Part shown: positions 22,598 through 34,830 of the stretch, one piece after another
Layout: each line of letters starts with the position of its first letter
How positions within the stretch are numbered: position 1 is the stretch's first letter
Assembly (NCBI GenBank): GCA_025200525.1
Contig: CM045768.1
Coordinates: 50,414,925-50,478,924, forward strand
Source of the DNA: Camellia lanceoleosa
Lineage: Eukaryota > Streptophyta > Magnoliopsida > Ericales > Theaceae
Direction: 5' to 3'
Length of the DNA: 64,000 nt
The notes under the pieces: model-generated
Seen by the model: the letters and a program-made list of their open reading frames with translations, nothing else
The model's database searches: none
What the model was told of the DNA's origin: nothing
Program-made: the position numbers and the translations under genes

Positions 22598-25500
22598 TTT
22601 CAATGAAAAAGGTCCCTAAATTTCTGTATAAATCCATACATTTTAAATCTTTAACGATAAAAACCGTACAAATTTTCATATGAAATTTCTTTATAAATCT
22701 GTACATTATGAATTTTTAACTATAAAAAGAGTACAAATTTCTTTATGGATTTCCTTGGAAGAGATAAAAGTGATATATTCTTTTTGTTAAAGTATCAAAA
22801 TGTTTATGTTCATAGATAAATAACGTAAATTTATTAATAATTATAAGAAAGTAATCTTAATAAAAACATAAATAAAACTATAAGAAGTTTTTCCAAAAAT
22901 TCAAAAATGACATTCTATGGCCTCGTTTGGAAAATAATATAACTCTTTAAGAATTTAAATTATTTGTACCATAAAATATTTTCTATCGATTATGGTAAAC
23001 CACTTTATAAATCATTTAATTGAATTTCATTCTTTAATCTATTTAAATGAGGTGGGCATTGTTTGCACCACATTTATTTTTCTGTTGATTGTGACCCATT
23101 AATTATGGTCAATGTTTGATTATGATCCATCAATTGAAATCATAAACTATTTTTAAAGAATAACCTTAACCACATTTGTTTTTATTATTATTATTTTTGT
23201 CGATAGTCATACTAACGTGGCATGATAGATGAGTTAAGGATGTGGCATGATGACATGTTAAATGGAAGGTCAAAAGATTAGCAATTGAGTTAGTTGCTGA
23301 GATTAAAGAGTCAAGATCAAATCAAATATCAAATCTACAAAATGGTTCATATCAAAGATGGGATATGTATCATGTTGAGGAAATCATGGGCTTATTGAGG
23401 AAATTGTTGTGGGCTTAAGTTATCTCTTTTTCTCATATGATTGAGCTTATAAATAGGCCAAGAGATATATAAAGAGATCATTCAACAACTATCAATCATA
23501 CTCGCAAAGAATTTATTTAGGAGTAGTTTAACTTAACATTGTTAGGAGTAGGTTAGTGATAGTTTTTTTTCAACTCTCACTTCTCTTCTTTCCGTCGATG
23601 GATGTATTTTTTTAATTTTTTGTTTTTGTTTAAATTCTTGTAATTAGTGACAAGTGATAATTTATTTGAATTAATACATATTCTTTTCTTTTCAAAACCT
23701 TCTTTACTTAATTACCTTTAGGGAAGTACTTAATCTATTTAAGGTATATAACTCAACCATAAAGTCTGATCTTTTTTGTGTTTATTAAAATTTATTTTAG
23801 TCCGTCAATTAAATAATTGCCGATCAGACTTAAACCGAATTTTTACCAACACAAAATTTAACAAATTCTTTCTTTCTATCTTTCATGATAAGGCTCATAA
23901 ATAATAATTATGAGCATTGAATTTAAGAAGTTCATCACTTTGAATTATAATTGCAAAATTTATCAAGCTCAATTTTGTCATTGAGTTCATCACTACTTTG
24001 GTGTTCTCACGAATCGCCTTGGGGTTGGAGATCATTAAACTAAAATTTCCAATGAAAAAGCTCACTAAATTTTCTGTATAAATCCGTACATGTTAAATCT
24101 TTAAAAATAAAAACCGTACAAATTTTCATATGAAATTTCTTTATAAATCTATACATCATGAATTTTTAACTATAAAAAGAGTACAAATTTCTTTATGGAT
24201 TTCCTCTGAACGGATAGAAGTGATATATTCTTTTTGTTAAAGTATCAAAATGTTTATATTCATAGATAAATAAAGTAAATTGATATTTACAAATAATTAT
24301 AAGAGTCTTACGATAAGTAACCTTAATAAAAACATAAATAAAAAACTATAAGAAGTTTTTTCAAAAATTCAAAAATGACATTCTATGCCCTCATTTGGAA
24401 AATAATATAATTCTTTAAAAATTTAAATTATTTACATTATAAAATATTTTTTGTCGATTGTGGTAAACCGCCCTATAAATTATTTAATTGAATTTCATTC
24501 TTCAATCCATTTAAATGAGGGGGTATTATTTGCAGCACATTGGCATGCTAACGTGACATGATAGATATGTTAAGAACGTGACATGATGACATGTTAAATG
24601 GAGGGTCAGAAGATTAGCAATCGAGCAATTTAAAAGTTGATAGTTGACATCAATGAGCCAAGATTAAATCAAGTATCAAATTTGCAAAATAATTCCTATC
24701 AAAGATGGGACATGTATCATGTGAGGAAATTATGAACTTATTGAGGAAATTGTTGTGGGTTTAGGTTATTTCTTTCTCTTATGTGACTGAGGTTATAAAT
24801 AAGTCAAGAGATATATAAATAGATCGTCCAACAACCATTAGTCACACTTACAAAGAGTTTATCTAGGAGTAATATAACTTAATATTGTTAGGAGTAGATC
24901 AGTGATAGTTTTTTTTTCCAACTCCCACTTCTCTTATTTCTGTCGATGGGTGTATTTTTTTCAATTGTTTGTTCTTTTTAAGTTCTTATAACTAGTGGCA
25001 AATGACAAGCTATTCCAATTAGTACATATTTTTTTTTTCTGAAAACCTTCTTTACTTAATTACTTCCAGGAAAGCTTTTAATCAGTTTAAGACATAAAAC
25101 TCAATCACAAAATCTGATTTTTTTTTGTGTTTATTAAAATTTGTTTAAATCTGTCGATCAAAAAAAATTGTCAGTTGGACTTAAATCGAATTTTTACCAA
25201 CACAAAATTTAACAAAATTCTTTCTTTCTGTTTTTTTTCTTTTTTTTTTTTTTTTTTTTTTTTTGTTTCTTTCTATCTCTCATGATGAGGCTCATAAATA
25301 ATAATTATGAGCATTGAATTTAAGAAGTTCATCACTTTGAATTATAATTGCAAAATTTATCAAGCTCAATTTTGTCATTGAGCTCATCACTACTTTGGTG
25401 TTCTCACGAATCGCCTTGGGGTTGGAGATCATTAAACTAAAATTTTCAATGAAAAAGCTCACTAAATTTCTGTATAAATCCGTACATGTTAAATCTTTAA

Positions 25501-25839
25501 AAATAAAAACCGTACAAATTTTCATATGAAATTTCTTTATAAATCTATACATCATGAATTTTTAACTATAAAAAGAGTACAAATTTCTTTATGGATTTCC
25601 TCTGAACAGATGGAAGTGATATATTCTTTTTGTTAAAGTATCAAAATGTTTATATTCATAGATAAATAAAGTAAGTTGATATTAATTGTAAGAGTCTTGG
25701 GATAAGTAACCTTAATAAAAACATAAATAAAAAATTATAAGAAGTTTTGTCAAAAATTCAAAAATGACATTCTATGGCCTCCTTTGAAAAATTAACAAAT
25801 CATTTTTCATTATAGTTCCATCTATTGATTTGTAATATG

Positions 25840-26912
25840 GGTGTTTGTTTTGAGCTTTTAAATCATAATTCTACATCAATTTCTCAGAAATCAATTCAAA
25901 ACATAATCATTACTTTTCAAAACTCATAACCAAACACATAATTCAAAACTCTTTTCAAAACTCAATTCAAATCAATATTTTAATTTTTTAAATATATTAA
26001 ATATTTAAATATTTTAAAAATAATTTAATTTTGTTAAGATTTTAAATATTTTAATATTTAAATATTTTACGATTTTTTTATTTTTTAAATTTTTTGAATA
26101 TTTTAAAATATTTTAATTTTTAAATATTACGATTTTAATTTTTAAAATTTTAAAATATTTTATAAAAATAAATTCAAACTCTATTTTATAAAAATATTTT
26201 TAAATATTTTAATTTTTTTATTATATATTTAGTTACGATTTGAGTGTAGAGTTGTGAAAGTAATATGGAATTTCGAGTTATGTGTTTGGTTATGAGTTTT
26301 AAAAATAATTTCTTAATTGAGTTTTGTTTTATGTATTTAGTTACGATTTGAGTGTAGAGTTGTTTTTAAATTTAAAATATTAAAAATTTAAATTATTTAA
26401 ATTTTTTGAATATTTATTTTAATTTTTTACTTATTAAATTTTTTAGATTATTTAAATTATTTAAATATTTATGATTTAAATTTTTGAATATTTATTTTGA
26501 AAAAAAATTATTTCCTTTGTAGTATTTTCAATAAAAAAAATTGATTAATGTTATTTTCTGTTAATAATAAATTTTTTTAATTGAATTTTTAAAAGTGTTT
26601 GGTTGTGATTGTTGATCAGAATTTTCAATAATGTGAAAGTAATGTGCTTTGTTATGAGTTATAACCATTTGAATTAAGTTTTGAAAACTCTTTTTAAAAC
26701 TCGTAACCAAACAAATTTTCTTATTCACATGTCAAATCAAACTTTCAAAACTCAATTTCACATTCAATTCAAAACTCCATTCAACACTTTATTCAAAAAT
26801 CATAATCAAACAAATTTTCTACACTAAAATAATAATTTCAAAATGCTCCAACTCGAAATACAACTTATATTCTCAAATCATAGTTAGAAAGTCTTACCAA
26901 ACGGAGCCTAAC
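25840..26912. repeat. AT-rich fold-back region, MITE-like
   Basis: Starts near GGGTGTTTGTTTTGAGC and ends near CTTACCAAACGGAGCC. Sequences such as AACTCATAACCAAACACA (25925) and TGTTTGGTTATGAGTTTT (26282) are inverted copies of each other, and ACTCGTAACCAAACA recurs at 26700. The right end matches, in opposite orientation, the element at 36092. Much of the middle is A/T-only. More than one nested element is likely. Confidence 0.5.
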
Positions 26913-27147
26913 TATTTTAGTAGAATATTTTAGTAGGGCAAAAATTTTATATTTGGGAAGAATATTAGATTTTTTTTATAATTAGATGTGATATTTATGG
27001 AAAAAAAAATGAAATAATTATAGATTTGATGTGACATTTTATCTTATTAATTATTTTATTTTATTTTATTTTTTTGTGAATTTAAAAAAAAATAACTTAA
27101 TTACACTTTCTGCCACATGAACTGTTTCTCAAAAACAAGAAGTAATG

Positions 27148-27472
27148 GTTGTGTTTAGTTTGTGTTTTGAGATATATTTTTTTTAAAAAATTTGTAAGAT
27201 TTTAGAAATTTTTTTAGTTTGTTAGATTGTATATTTTAAAAATAGTTTTGGAATTTGAGAATTTAGGTTAATTTGATATTTTGTTGTGGTTAAGTAGATG
27301 TGTGAGAAAAAAAATAATTGAGAAGGAGAGAGGAAGGAGAAAAAATAATTAATTGATAGATAAGATAGAAAAAGTAATTGTAAAATTTTCTTTTTAAAAA
27401 TTTAAACTAAACAAAATTTTAAAAAAAAAAATTCAAAAATTACATCTTCAAATACAAACCCAGCATATGTGC
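27148..27472. mobile_element. MITE, copy 1 of the TGTTTGGTTT family
   Basis: Resembles the elements at 54891-55201 and 62382-62705 along its length: GTTTGTTAGATTGTATATTT, TAGTTTTGGAATTTGAGAAT, GTTGTGGTTAAGTAGATGTG, GTGAGAAAAAAAATAATTGA and an inverted AACTAAACAAAATTTT end. It lies about 300 bp beyond the stop codon of the TPR gene. TSD not resolved. Confidence 0.7.
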
Positions 27473-27776
27473 AAAGTTAACCAAACAAAAGGTAACCCTT
27501 TTCTTCCCCGAGAGGCAAAAAGACTCGCGCCGCCATACATCTCTGCAGAGCCCATATAGATTCCCATAATAGATTTGCAGTCGGTTGCCGCTTCGTACTT
27601 TTGTTGTTGTAATGATAAAATTATTAACCAACTGTTCATAAGTCTTGCACTTAGGTGAAGAGTTCGACTCCTTTCCCACATCAGGACTTCTACTTTGCCT
27701 ACAAAAATTGATCGACGGGTGGTGGATGGACAAGAGATGGAGTTGGTGTGTTTATTTTTTCTCTTGGTGTTTTGGG

Positions 27777-30686
27777 TTAAGCGTCGTTGGGGTCGTCGGT
27801 GTTGGTGTCGATGGGGAAGCAAGTGTCTTCGCCACCGGTGTTCCATAAAAAGTGAGCATAATTAGCGGCGTAGTAGGAGTTGGTGGGATCGGCCGAGATA
27901 GCCTCCAAGTACGTCTCCTCCGCCGCCCATAGGTCCTTCCTCGCTTGCCACAAGAAGCACGCATACTTGCTCAGCGCCTCCGCGTCCGGCGGCTCCACCT
28001 TAACTGCTCGCCTGAAGTACTCTTCAGCTCTGTTCCAAAACAAAAACAAAAACAAATTCAGTTTTTTTTAAATTGAGTTTTTTTTAGTTAGTATTTTAAA
28101 ATTTTTAATTATTTTTTTACTTTTTAAATATACCTTACTTAGATGTATCTAAAAAAATAAAATATTTATGTAAAAATATTTTAAAAAATTAATAAATATA
28201 TAAAAATACAAAACATGGACTGAATTTTCATTTTTTTTTAATATAATTTTTGAATTTTTGAATTTTTTTTAAAAAAATCACGAAAATTATACCTTTTAAG
28301 TATATTTATGTTAAGTGTATCTAAAAATTAAAAAAAAATTACTTAAAATATTAAAAAATCAAAAAAAATATAAAAATCAAAAAAAGGTAAAAAGTAAATT
28401 TTTTTAAAAAAACTGAAAACAATGTGTCACTGTCAACAAGGCAACTTCAAGCCATGCTAAACTTTTTGACAACTTGTAATATGCTTCTTTCGTCTAACAA
28501 AAGAGTGCACTAAACAAACAGTCAACACGAGACTCCACCGCTTTCCAATTAAAGAAACTACACCACATATTCCCCCTATCAATATCTATCAATCATCCCA
28601 TCTCATTTTTGTCATCAAAACAAACAATTTTGGTTTGAAAATTCCATATCTCCCATTAAAACATGTCAATTGAAAATATCTCAGTAGCGGCATAGAAAAT
28701 ATCAACAAACAGAAAAAAAAAAAAATTTATATAAAATTGTCATAAACTAAAATACTGTGACGATGGTTTTTTTTTAAATAAAAACTATGTTAATAGGCCA
28801 TTATGAAAAATAATATTATACAAATAAAAATTTTATAGAAAATATTTTATTATTGTGTGATTTTAGAATACACATTTAAAAATTTTATAAAAAAAATAAA
28901 ATTAGAGATATTAAATTTTTTATCAAATAAATAATTAAATGTTTCATATGAGATCACATTTATGTAAGCCATTTAATTATTTGTTTAGTAACAAATTTGA
29001 AACTTATAACATTTTTTATTTTAAAAAGAGTGGGCTTGTGAATATGTTGTTGTCTTCGTCTTTGGAGCCACCATGGCTTCACTTTGATCATTCGAGATTA
29101 ATTCAATAGTAGTAGTTGTATGAATTTATAACGAATCAAAACTGTCTCAATATTTAAAACACTTAAAAATTTGTATAAAATTCAAGACTTTTCAGTAAAA
29201 CAGGGAAATCTAAGTAAAAGCAATCCAAACAGTGAACTAAACAATTGAATTGAAAAACAAATTTGGGATGGAAATTAAATTCGTACCTGTCAAAATCTTG
29301 AGTGACGAGGTACAAGAACTGAGCATAGTTAGCAAGAAGCAAAGGATTATTAGGATCTTGAGCCAAACCCCTCTGATACAAAAGCTCTGTTCTGAAATAA
29401 TCTGCATAGTCATCGGCTTCAATCTTCGCCGTCACCGGCGAAACAAACCTCTGCAAAGTTTCATGATCCAAAGCCTCGTCTCTCAACCTCGCTTGCATCT
29501 TCGAAGCTTCCTCCACAATCGAATTCCACACTTTCAATTCCTCCCTCGCCGACAATTCTTCCTCTTCCGTAATCTTTGTTGGGTTCCCAATCGAAGACAC
29601 CCCATCTGGAACCATAGTTCGATGGTAATTCAACGACGCTGACTCATCACCACCGTCTGTGCCACTCGCCACCCGCCGGAATTTTCCTCCGCCGCCATTG
29701 TTTCCGCCGATTGAGGCCGTCTTCCCACTCGAAGACGACACCGAAAACGTCTTGATCGAAGAGGAATCGAACTTTTTCTGGTTTTGATTTTGATCTTCGA
29801 GCACCGAAACAGACTCCATCTCCGCCGCCGAGGACGGCGGCGGTGTGGCGGCGATGGCGGCGTTGTTGGCCATTGAATAGACGCTGTAGTTTGCTAGTAG
29901 AATCATGACGTACACCATTAGAGTCGGTGTATGCGAGAAAACTTGCTGAAACAGCCAGACAAACGAGGCGTGCATTTCTTTGTGAACACGAACTAGAATC
30001 CCTTGTAGATCTTCGTAATAGAGTGCTTCTCTCATTTGCAGAGTGAAGCTCTGAAGCTCTCGGATTATGAAAACCATGGAAGAAAAGGCCTTTTTGACGG
30101 AGCAATAAGCCGACTCGCCTGCTTCTCGAACCCCTTCTTGCCATTGCTTCTTCCTCTTTATCATTCGGAGTGAGAGAGGAAGTTCTACGCTGTTCGCTTT
30201 TCGTTCGATACTCGCCGGAATTATCTCATCTCTGCCTAACCAGTCCGGCGGCTCTACTGGATCGAACAGTCTCTGACTTTCTAGAAAGTTGAATTTAGAT
30301 GAATTTTGATTTACACTGTTATTGTAATCACAAGCCATTTCAGATTCTGTGGTTTCGATTGTGTTTTCGTCATTGTCGTCGAGTAATTGGAACCTCATGG
30401 CTAGTTCTTTCATTTTTTTCGAGAATTCTTCGTCTGAGAATGCGTCTAGGCTGGCACTGCAAGCTCGTCTGATTGTTTTGCATTTTGATTTGGGTTTGTC
30501 GCAAGATCTAGACCTAGAGATCTTTGTTCCGAAGAGAGATGATTGGAACACGAGAGCTCCATCGCCGAAACTGCGTCGTTTAAGGGAAGGGGAGACTGTG
30601 GAAGCTAGGGTTTGAGGAGAGGAAGGTGGGTGAGGAACAGAGGGTTGTGACCAATGCAAACAGGCCGTAGCAACTTTCACACCCAT
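27777..30686 (-). CDS. TPR-repeat protein, 550 aa, two exons, probably plastid-targeted
   Basis: Coding exons are 30686-29287 and 28029-27777, joined by a 1257-bp intron with GTACGA donor and AACAG acceptor; the split codon restores Arg467. ATG 30686 (MGVKVATACLHW) is the first ATG in frame. Residues 1-80 are rich in Ser, Arg and Lys with few acidic residues, like a transit peptide. Residues 145-245 hold PVEPPDWLGRD and LSLRMIKRKKQWQEGVREAG, and 253-280 form a hydrophobic stretch (TPTLMVYVMILLANYSVYSM). After a low-complexity Ser/Gly linker, residues about 430-535 form TPR units: YQRGLAQDPNNPLLLANYAQ, AEEYFRRAVKVEPPDAEALS and AEETYLEAISADPTNSYYAA, with the ending FLWNTGGEDTCFP. This layout matches an uncharacterised plant TPR-like family, for which I recall no proven function. 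TPRs usually bind protein partners. The frame is intact and is the only host gene seen. Confidence 0.93.
28030..29286 (-). other. Intron of the TPR gene
   Basis: 1257 bp, very AT-rich, GT-AG borders. It contains long A/T runs but no recognisable gene or element. Confidence 0.88.
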
Positions 30687-30882
30687 TTTCTCGGCAACCA
30701 ATCAGGATCAAAAAGCAGAGAAAGAAACGAAAACAAGAAAAAAGAAATGGAAGAGCCAAAAAAGGAATTAAAAGGAGATGATTAGCCAAACAGTCTGATT
30801 AAAAAAATATAATCCACAGCTCGTTGCGACCTTTCGAATCCGATCCAGGAAAAGTCTTCACCTTTCTTCCTTTTACTCCACC

Positions 30883-31149
30883 CTGCAAAGTACATAAAGC
30901 AAATCACATAAGTCTAACACATAATCATAATTTTCCTCAGAAAATAAACTAATGAAAATTTCAAAAAAAAAAAAAAATCCCAAAGCTCTCGAACCCATAG
31001 CTCTCATCATAGCACCCACTATTTTCCCGCTAGAAAATCGGATCAGAAATCGCAAATTACAGAAAAAATCATGTGGCACGAAAAGCAAAGAAAACAGAGA
31101 TCCCGATACGGAAACTAGTAGTGGTGGAGGTTGTTGCGTCGTTCCATAC
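30883..31149 (-). other. Probable 5'UTR intron of the TPR gene
   Basis: On the minus strand, CTAGTAG|GTATGG (31150/31149) and TACTTTGCAG|GG (30883/30882) give a GT-AG intron of 267 bp. Splicing would join a leader exon (about 31250-31150) to the leader part 30882-30687 before the start codon. No transcript was available. Confidence 0.55.
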
Positions 31150-31274
31150 CTACTAGTCGTCGACCTTGAACTCCGATGAAGTTTGAGTAAGTCTCCGGCG
31201 AACCTAGATTTTTCTAAAAGTGAAGTACGACCGTAGCTTCCCTTATCAAGTAGCTGAGAGTCCCATTTGAGGTT

Positions 31275-31283
31275 GTTTATATA
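31275..31283 (-). promoter_or_regulatory. TATA box of the TPR gene
   Basis: TATATAAAC on the minus strand, within CATGCATATATAAACAACC. It lies about 30 bp upstream of a plausible transcription start near 31245 and 590 bp before the start codon. Also contains an RY-like CATGCA motif just upstream. Confidence 0.55.
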
Positions 31284-31324
31284 TGCATGGCCTCTTCTTC
31301 TGTTTCCTAAAAAATCTCTATAGG

Positions 31325-31785
31325 AGACGTACAAAAAGAAGAGCAAGTATCCCCTGCTTGAATTGCCTCCTTGATTCTTTATTTGATGGGTCATTGAGTT
31401 TACTTTTAAATTTAATTTTTGATGATTCGAATAGTTCATATTTTAAAATTTATCATGTACATTATATTTGTAAAAAATCAAATCGATTGGATATCAAAAA
31501 TCATGTAATCTAAAAATTTTATTAAACAATAAAACTAATCTAAAAGTTTTATTAAACAATAAAATTGTTTATTAAATTTTTTTAATAAATGATATTTAGT
31601 TCTTCTAATATTCGATTAATTTGATTTTTTACAGATATGATATACATGATAAATTTTAAAATGTAAATGGTTCGAATCATCAAAATTAGATCTAAAAATA
31701 GACCTAACAACCAATCAAATAGAGAGTCAAGTAAACAATTTAAAGAGAGAATCCTTACTCACAAAAAGAATCACATACGTACAAA
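31325..31785. mobile_element. Fold-back element with arms of about 170 bp, beside the TPR promoter
   Basis: The left arm (about 31325-31500) and right arm (about 31605-31785) are inverted repeats. Matching parts include TATTTTAAAATTTATCATGT (left) and its complement at about 31649, GATGATTCGAA with TTCGAATCATC, and CTTGATTCTTTATTTGAT with ATCAAATAGAGAGTCAAG. The loop is TTTTATTAAACAATAAAA-rich. No clear TSD was found. Transcription through it would give a long hairpin RNA. Confidence 0.75.
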
Positions 31786-31859
31786 AAAAACTTTATACGT
31801 TTAGAGGTGGATCCCCCACTAGTCCAAAATTGACTAGAGGGCGCTTCTTCGTCCGTAGA

Positions 31860-32550
31860 TTTATCATGTTTCTCGTTTTGGTAATTTAAATTATTTATTT
31901 TATTAAATATTTTATAAATTTTATTTCTTTAAAAGATTAGATTAATTTAATAATTATATTTAATTTAATTTATCACTTTTTAATCAAAGAAATGTATGAT
32001 TTATTTTTAAAAATATAAATTTTTTTAGTTAAAAACGCGATAAATTAAATAAGTTACAGTTATTAGATTGACCTAATTTTGTGTATGGATCAAATACACA
32101 AAATGTCTCACAAGATAAACAATTTAAATTATCAAAACGGGACTCGTGATGAGCCCTACAGGCCCAAAAAGCACCCTCCAATCCAAAATCTAAAGGAAAT
32201 CCTTGTCCATAATTTTATACATAAGTTATGGGAAATTTTATTATACACACTCATATATCATATGCATCATTAATTATGTCATTTTCTTTTTTGGTTATGA
32301 TCAATATTTTTTTTTAATTATGACATTATTTTGAGTTATTTGATTATGACTTTTTGTGTTTCGTTATATATATATATATATATATATATTTTGGTTATCA
32401 CTCATAAAATATAGAGGCATACCATTTTTTTTTATAGTTATAAAGTGTATATAATACATACTTTGAGGATTGTATACTATAATCTTTCCTGTGAATTATG
32501 GGTGGCATGTTGGGTGGTGTTTCTGTCTTTCATTTCGGATTCATCTTAAA

Positions 32551-32583
<33 letters not shown>

Positions 32584-32735
32584 TTTGTGTTATTGTATCA
32601 TATTATTTTAATTATATATTTGATCCGTATCATGTTAACAGAGTGTATAAAAGAATTTTATCATTAGCTAAAAATATTAGGTATATTAAGAAATTAAAAT
32701 TAATTTATATTTAATGAAATTATTCATAAGAACAA
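31860..32735. repeat. Dispersed AT-rich repeat, copy 1
   Basis: Shares long runs with 33040-34830: TTTAATCAAAGAAATGTAYG, AGATTGACCTAATTTTGTGT, CACCCTCCAATCCAAAATC (CGCCCTCC in copy 2), TATGGGAAATTTTATTATAC, TTGGGTGGTGTTTCTGTC and AGCTAAAAATATTAGGTATA. Internal AT microsatellites lie at about 32364-32389 and 32556-32574. Not identified; no coding potential supported. Confidence 0.75.
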
Positions 32736-33039
32736 CGGTGGGAAAAGAGGGTCTAGGGGGTCACCTGTCCCTTTTGATTTTGGATATATATATATTTTTT
32801 TGTGTAAATATAAAGAAAATATTTTAAATAAAAAATTTATAAAAATATTATTTAGAGTGAAATGTAAATGACATTTTTAAAATTATAAGAACAATAATGA
32901 TAGTTTTGATTGAAAATAAAGAGATTACGATATTATTATTTAAGAAAATTCTAATAAAATGGTGATATTTATCATTATTGACATGCAAACGTAATTAATC
33001 TCAATGAAAATATAGAATTTATTGAATTCTTAGTTATCC
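32736..33039. other. Spacer between repeat copies
   Basis: AT-rich, nothing recognised apart from the short GC-richer string GGGTCTAGGGGGTCACCTGT near 32748. Confidence 0.4.
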
Positions 33040-34830
33040 CGAGTCTCATTTTGATAATTTAAATTATTTATTTTATCAAGTACTTTATGAATTTTATTTA
33101 TACAAAAGATTAAATTGATTTAATAATTATAACTTACTCAATTTATTACATTTTTAATCAAAGAAATGTACGATTTATTTTTAAAAACACAAATTTTTTT
33201 AGTTAAAAACGTGATAAATTAAATAATTTACCGTTATTGGATTGACCTAATTTTGTGTATAAATGAAGTACAAAAAATATGCGACAAAATAAACAGTTCA
33301 GATTATCAAAACGAAATCCGTGATGAGGTCCACAGACTCAAACAGCGCCCTCCAATCCAAAATCAGAAGGGAAACCTCCTCCATAGTTTTATACATATGA
33401 GTTATGGGAAATTTTATTATACCCACCCACTTATCATATGCACTATTAGTTACGTCATTTTCTTCTTTAGTTATGGTTAAATTTCTTCTTTAATTATGAT
33501 ATTATTTTGAGATATTTGATTATGACTTTTTTTTCTTTTTTTTTGTGTTTCATCATATTATATTATTTTTTTTGTTATGACTTAGAAAGTACAGAGTTAT
33601 ACCATTTTTTCTATAGTTATAAGGTATGAAAAATCTAAATATCCCGGAGATATTTATTTGTGATTATATATCAATTTTAATCAGTAAAATAGCAATCCTA
33701 ATCAAACAATCAAAGACAAATCGACACAATAATTTTATATGAAAAATCACAATTGGAGCACCTCCAATTGTGATAAAAAAATCACGGGCAAAAGTCACAA
33801 AACAATCTACTAAAAAGATACAAAGGAATTACACAAGTGTACTCTCAATTACCTAATGAATCCACGCCAAAATCGAATCAACCTCTATGTGTCTATTCCA
33901 ATCCCGTCTTCACCTCAGAATTGTCTTGCCCAATGTTTAATTCACAATGCTGATGTCGAATCGACGATGATGAGCCACTTTAAAATCCACAAAAACTTCA
34001 TGCCCAAATTTACGGAATCCACTGAATAACAAATCTCCCTTTTGTGGATAAACAAAATAAACAAATCCTTTAATATAATCTACTCAATTCGTGATATAAA
34101 CTCCTACAGATATCAAAGGAAACAAAGAAACTCCAGATGAAAACCCTAACACCCAAGAATCGCAGATTTATAGAAAACAGAATTGTGATCTCCGCTCGAG
34201 CGCAAGAATTGTAGCTTGAGCGAATAGACTAAGACGCGTGTTTCAGAATAAGGGTCTATGTTCAAACGCAAGAAAGGTCGTTCGAGCGAAAAAATACAAC
34301 TCCCAGTATTTTTGTAGACGAGTGAAACTTCTGAAAGGTCACGATCTCCGCTTGAGCGCAGGATAGTCAGTGAAGTGGCAAACATGATAGGATTAAGATT
34401 ACAAACTCCTCTGCATAGGCACAATTTGAATTGGATTCGCATCTAAATACTCAAACCTTCACTAAAATAAAAATATCAAATAAAATTACACTGAAATGAG
34501 TTTTACCAAACAAGATTGTCAATAACAAAATTCTAATAAGATAAATATGATACACACTTTGAGGATTGTGTACTATAATCTTTCCCATGAATTATGGGGT
34601 GGCATGTTGGGTGATGTTTGTGTCTTTCATTTCGGATTCATCTTAAAATTATTTTAATTTATTTTTTATTTTGTGTTATTGTATCATGTCATTTTAATTA
34701 TGTGTTTGATTTGTATTTGTTAACAAAATATATAAAAGAATTTTATCATTAGCTAAAAATATTAGGTATATAAAGAAATTAAAATTAATTTATATTGAAT
34801 GAAATTATTCATAAGAATATTTAATTTCAA
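33040..34830. repeat. Dispersed AT-rich repeat, copy 2, interrupted
   Basis: Collinear with copy 1 from 33040 to about 33629 and from 34551 to about 34830. The interruption is the 916-bp insertion listed separately. Removing it restores the order seen in copy 1 around TATAAGG...ACTTTGAGGATTGT. Confidence 0.75.
33630..34545. mobile_element. 916-bp insertion with TATGA duplication
   Basis: Absent from repeat copy 1. Flanked by TATGA at 33625-33629 and 34546-34550. Its composition is less AT-rich than its surroundings. It contains an inverted CACAATTGGAGCACC/TCCAATTGTG motif (about 33749-33774) and several CGCTCGAGCG-like pieces (GCTCGAGCGCAAGAATTG near 34194, GTTCGAGCG near 34291, GCTTGAGCGCAGG near 34351). 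Could be a solo LTR or an LTR fragment, but TG...CA ends do not fit the TSD. Not classified. Confidence 0.6.

Larger units (their letters stand above)
21108..25795. repeat. Three tandem copies of an unclassified 1.35-kb repeat
   Basis: The landmark GTAGRTTAGTGATAG occurs at 21108 (copy A), 23548 (B) and 24894 (C); B to C is 1346 bp. Further landmarks repeat in the same order: CAACACAAAATTTAACAAA, CATTGAATTTAAGAAGTTCATCA, CGCCTTGGGGTTGGAGATCA and CAAAAATGACATTCTATG. Copies A and B also share the downstream half (CATGATGACATGTTAAATGG, TATAAATAGG, CAAGAGATATATAA). Copy A is longer because of two insertions; copy C stops matching at about 25795. A TATA-like TATAAATAGGCC sits at about 23450. This could be a tandem LTR-type element, but no coding part or primer site was found. 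Confidence 0.85.

Noticed and set aside
27600..27690. tRNA-like or SINE-like sequence (GAAGAGTTCGACTCC)
   Set aside because: Only a T-arm-like piece is present; no D-arm, anticodon stem or acceptor pairing, and it lies in the 3' flank of the TPR gene.
30687..30701. N-terminal extension of the TPR protein (VAEK before MGVKV)
   Set aside because: The extension begins with TTG, not ATG; ATG 30686 is the first usable start.
30873..31439. 188-codon minus-strand frame upstream of the TPR gene
   Set aside because: It runs over the probable 5'UTR intron, the TATA box and a fold-back element, and has no conserved motif.
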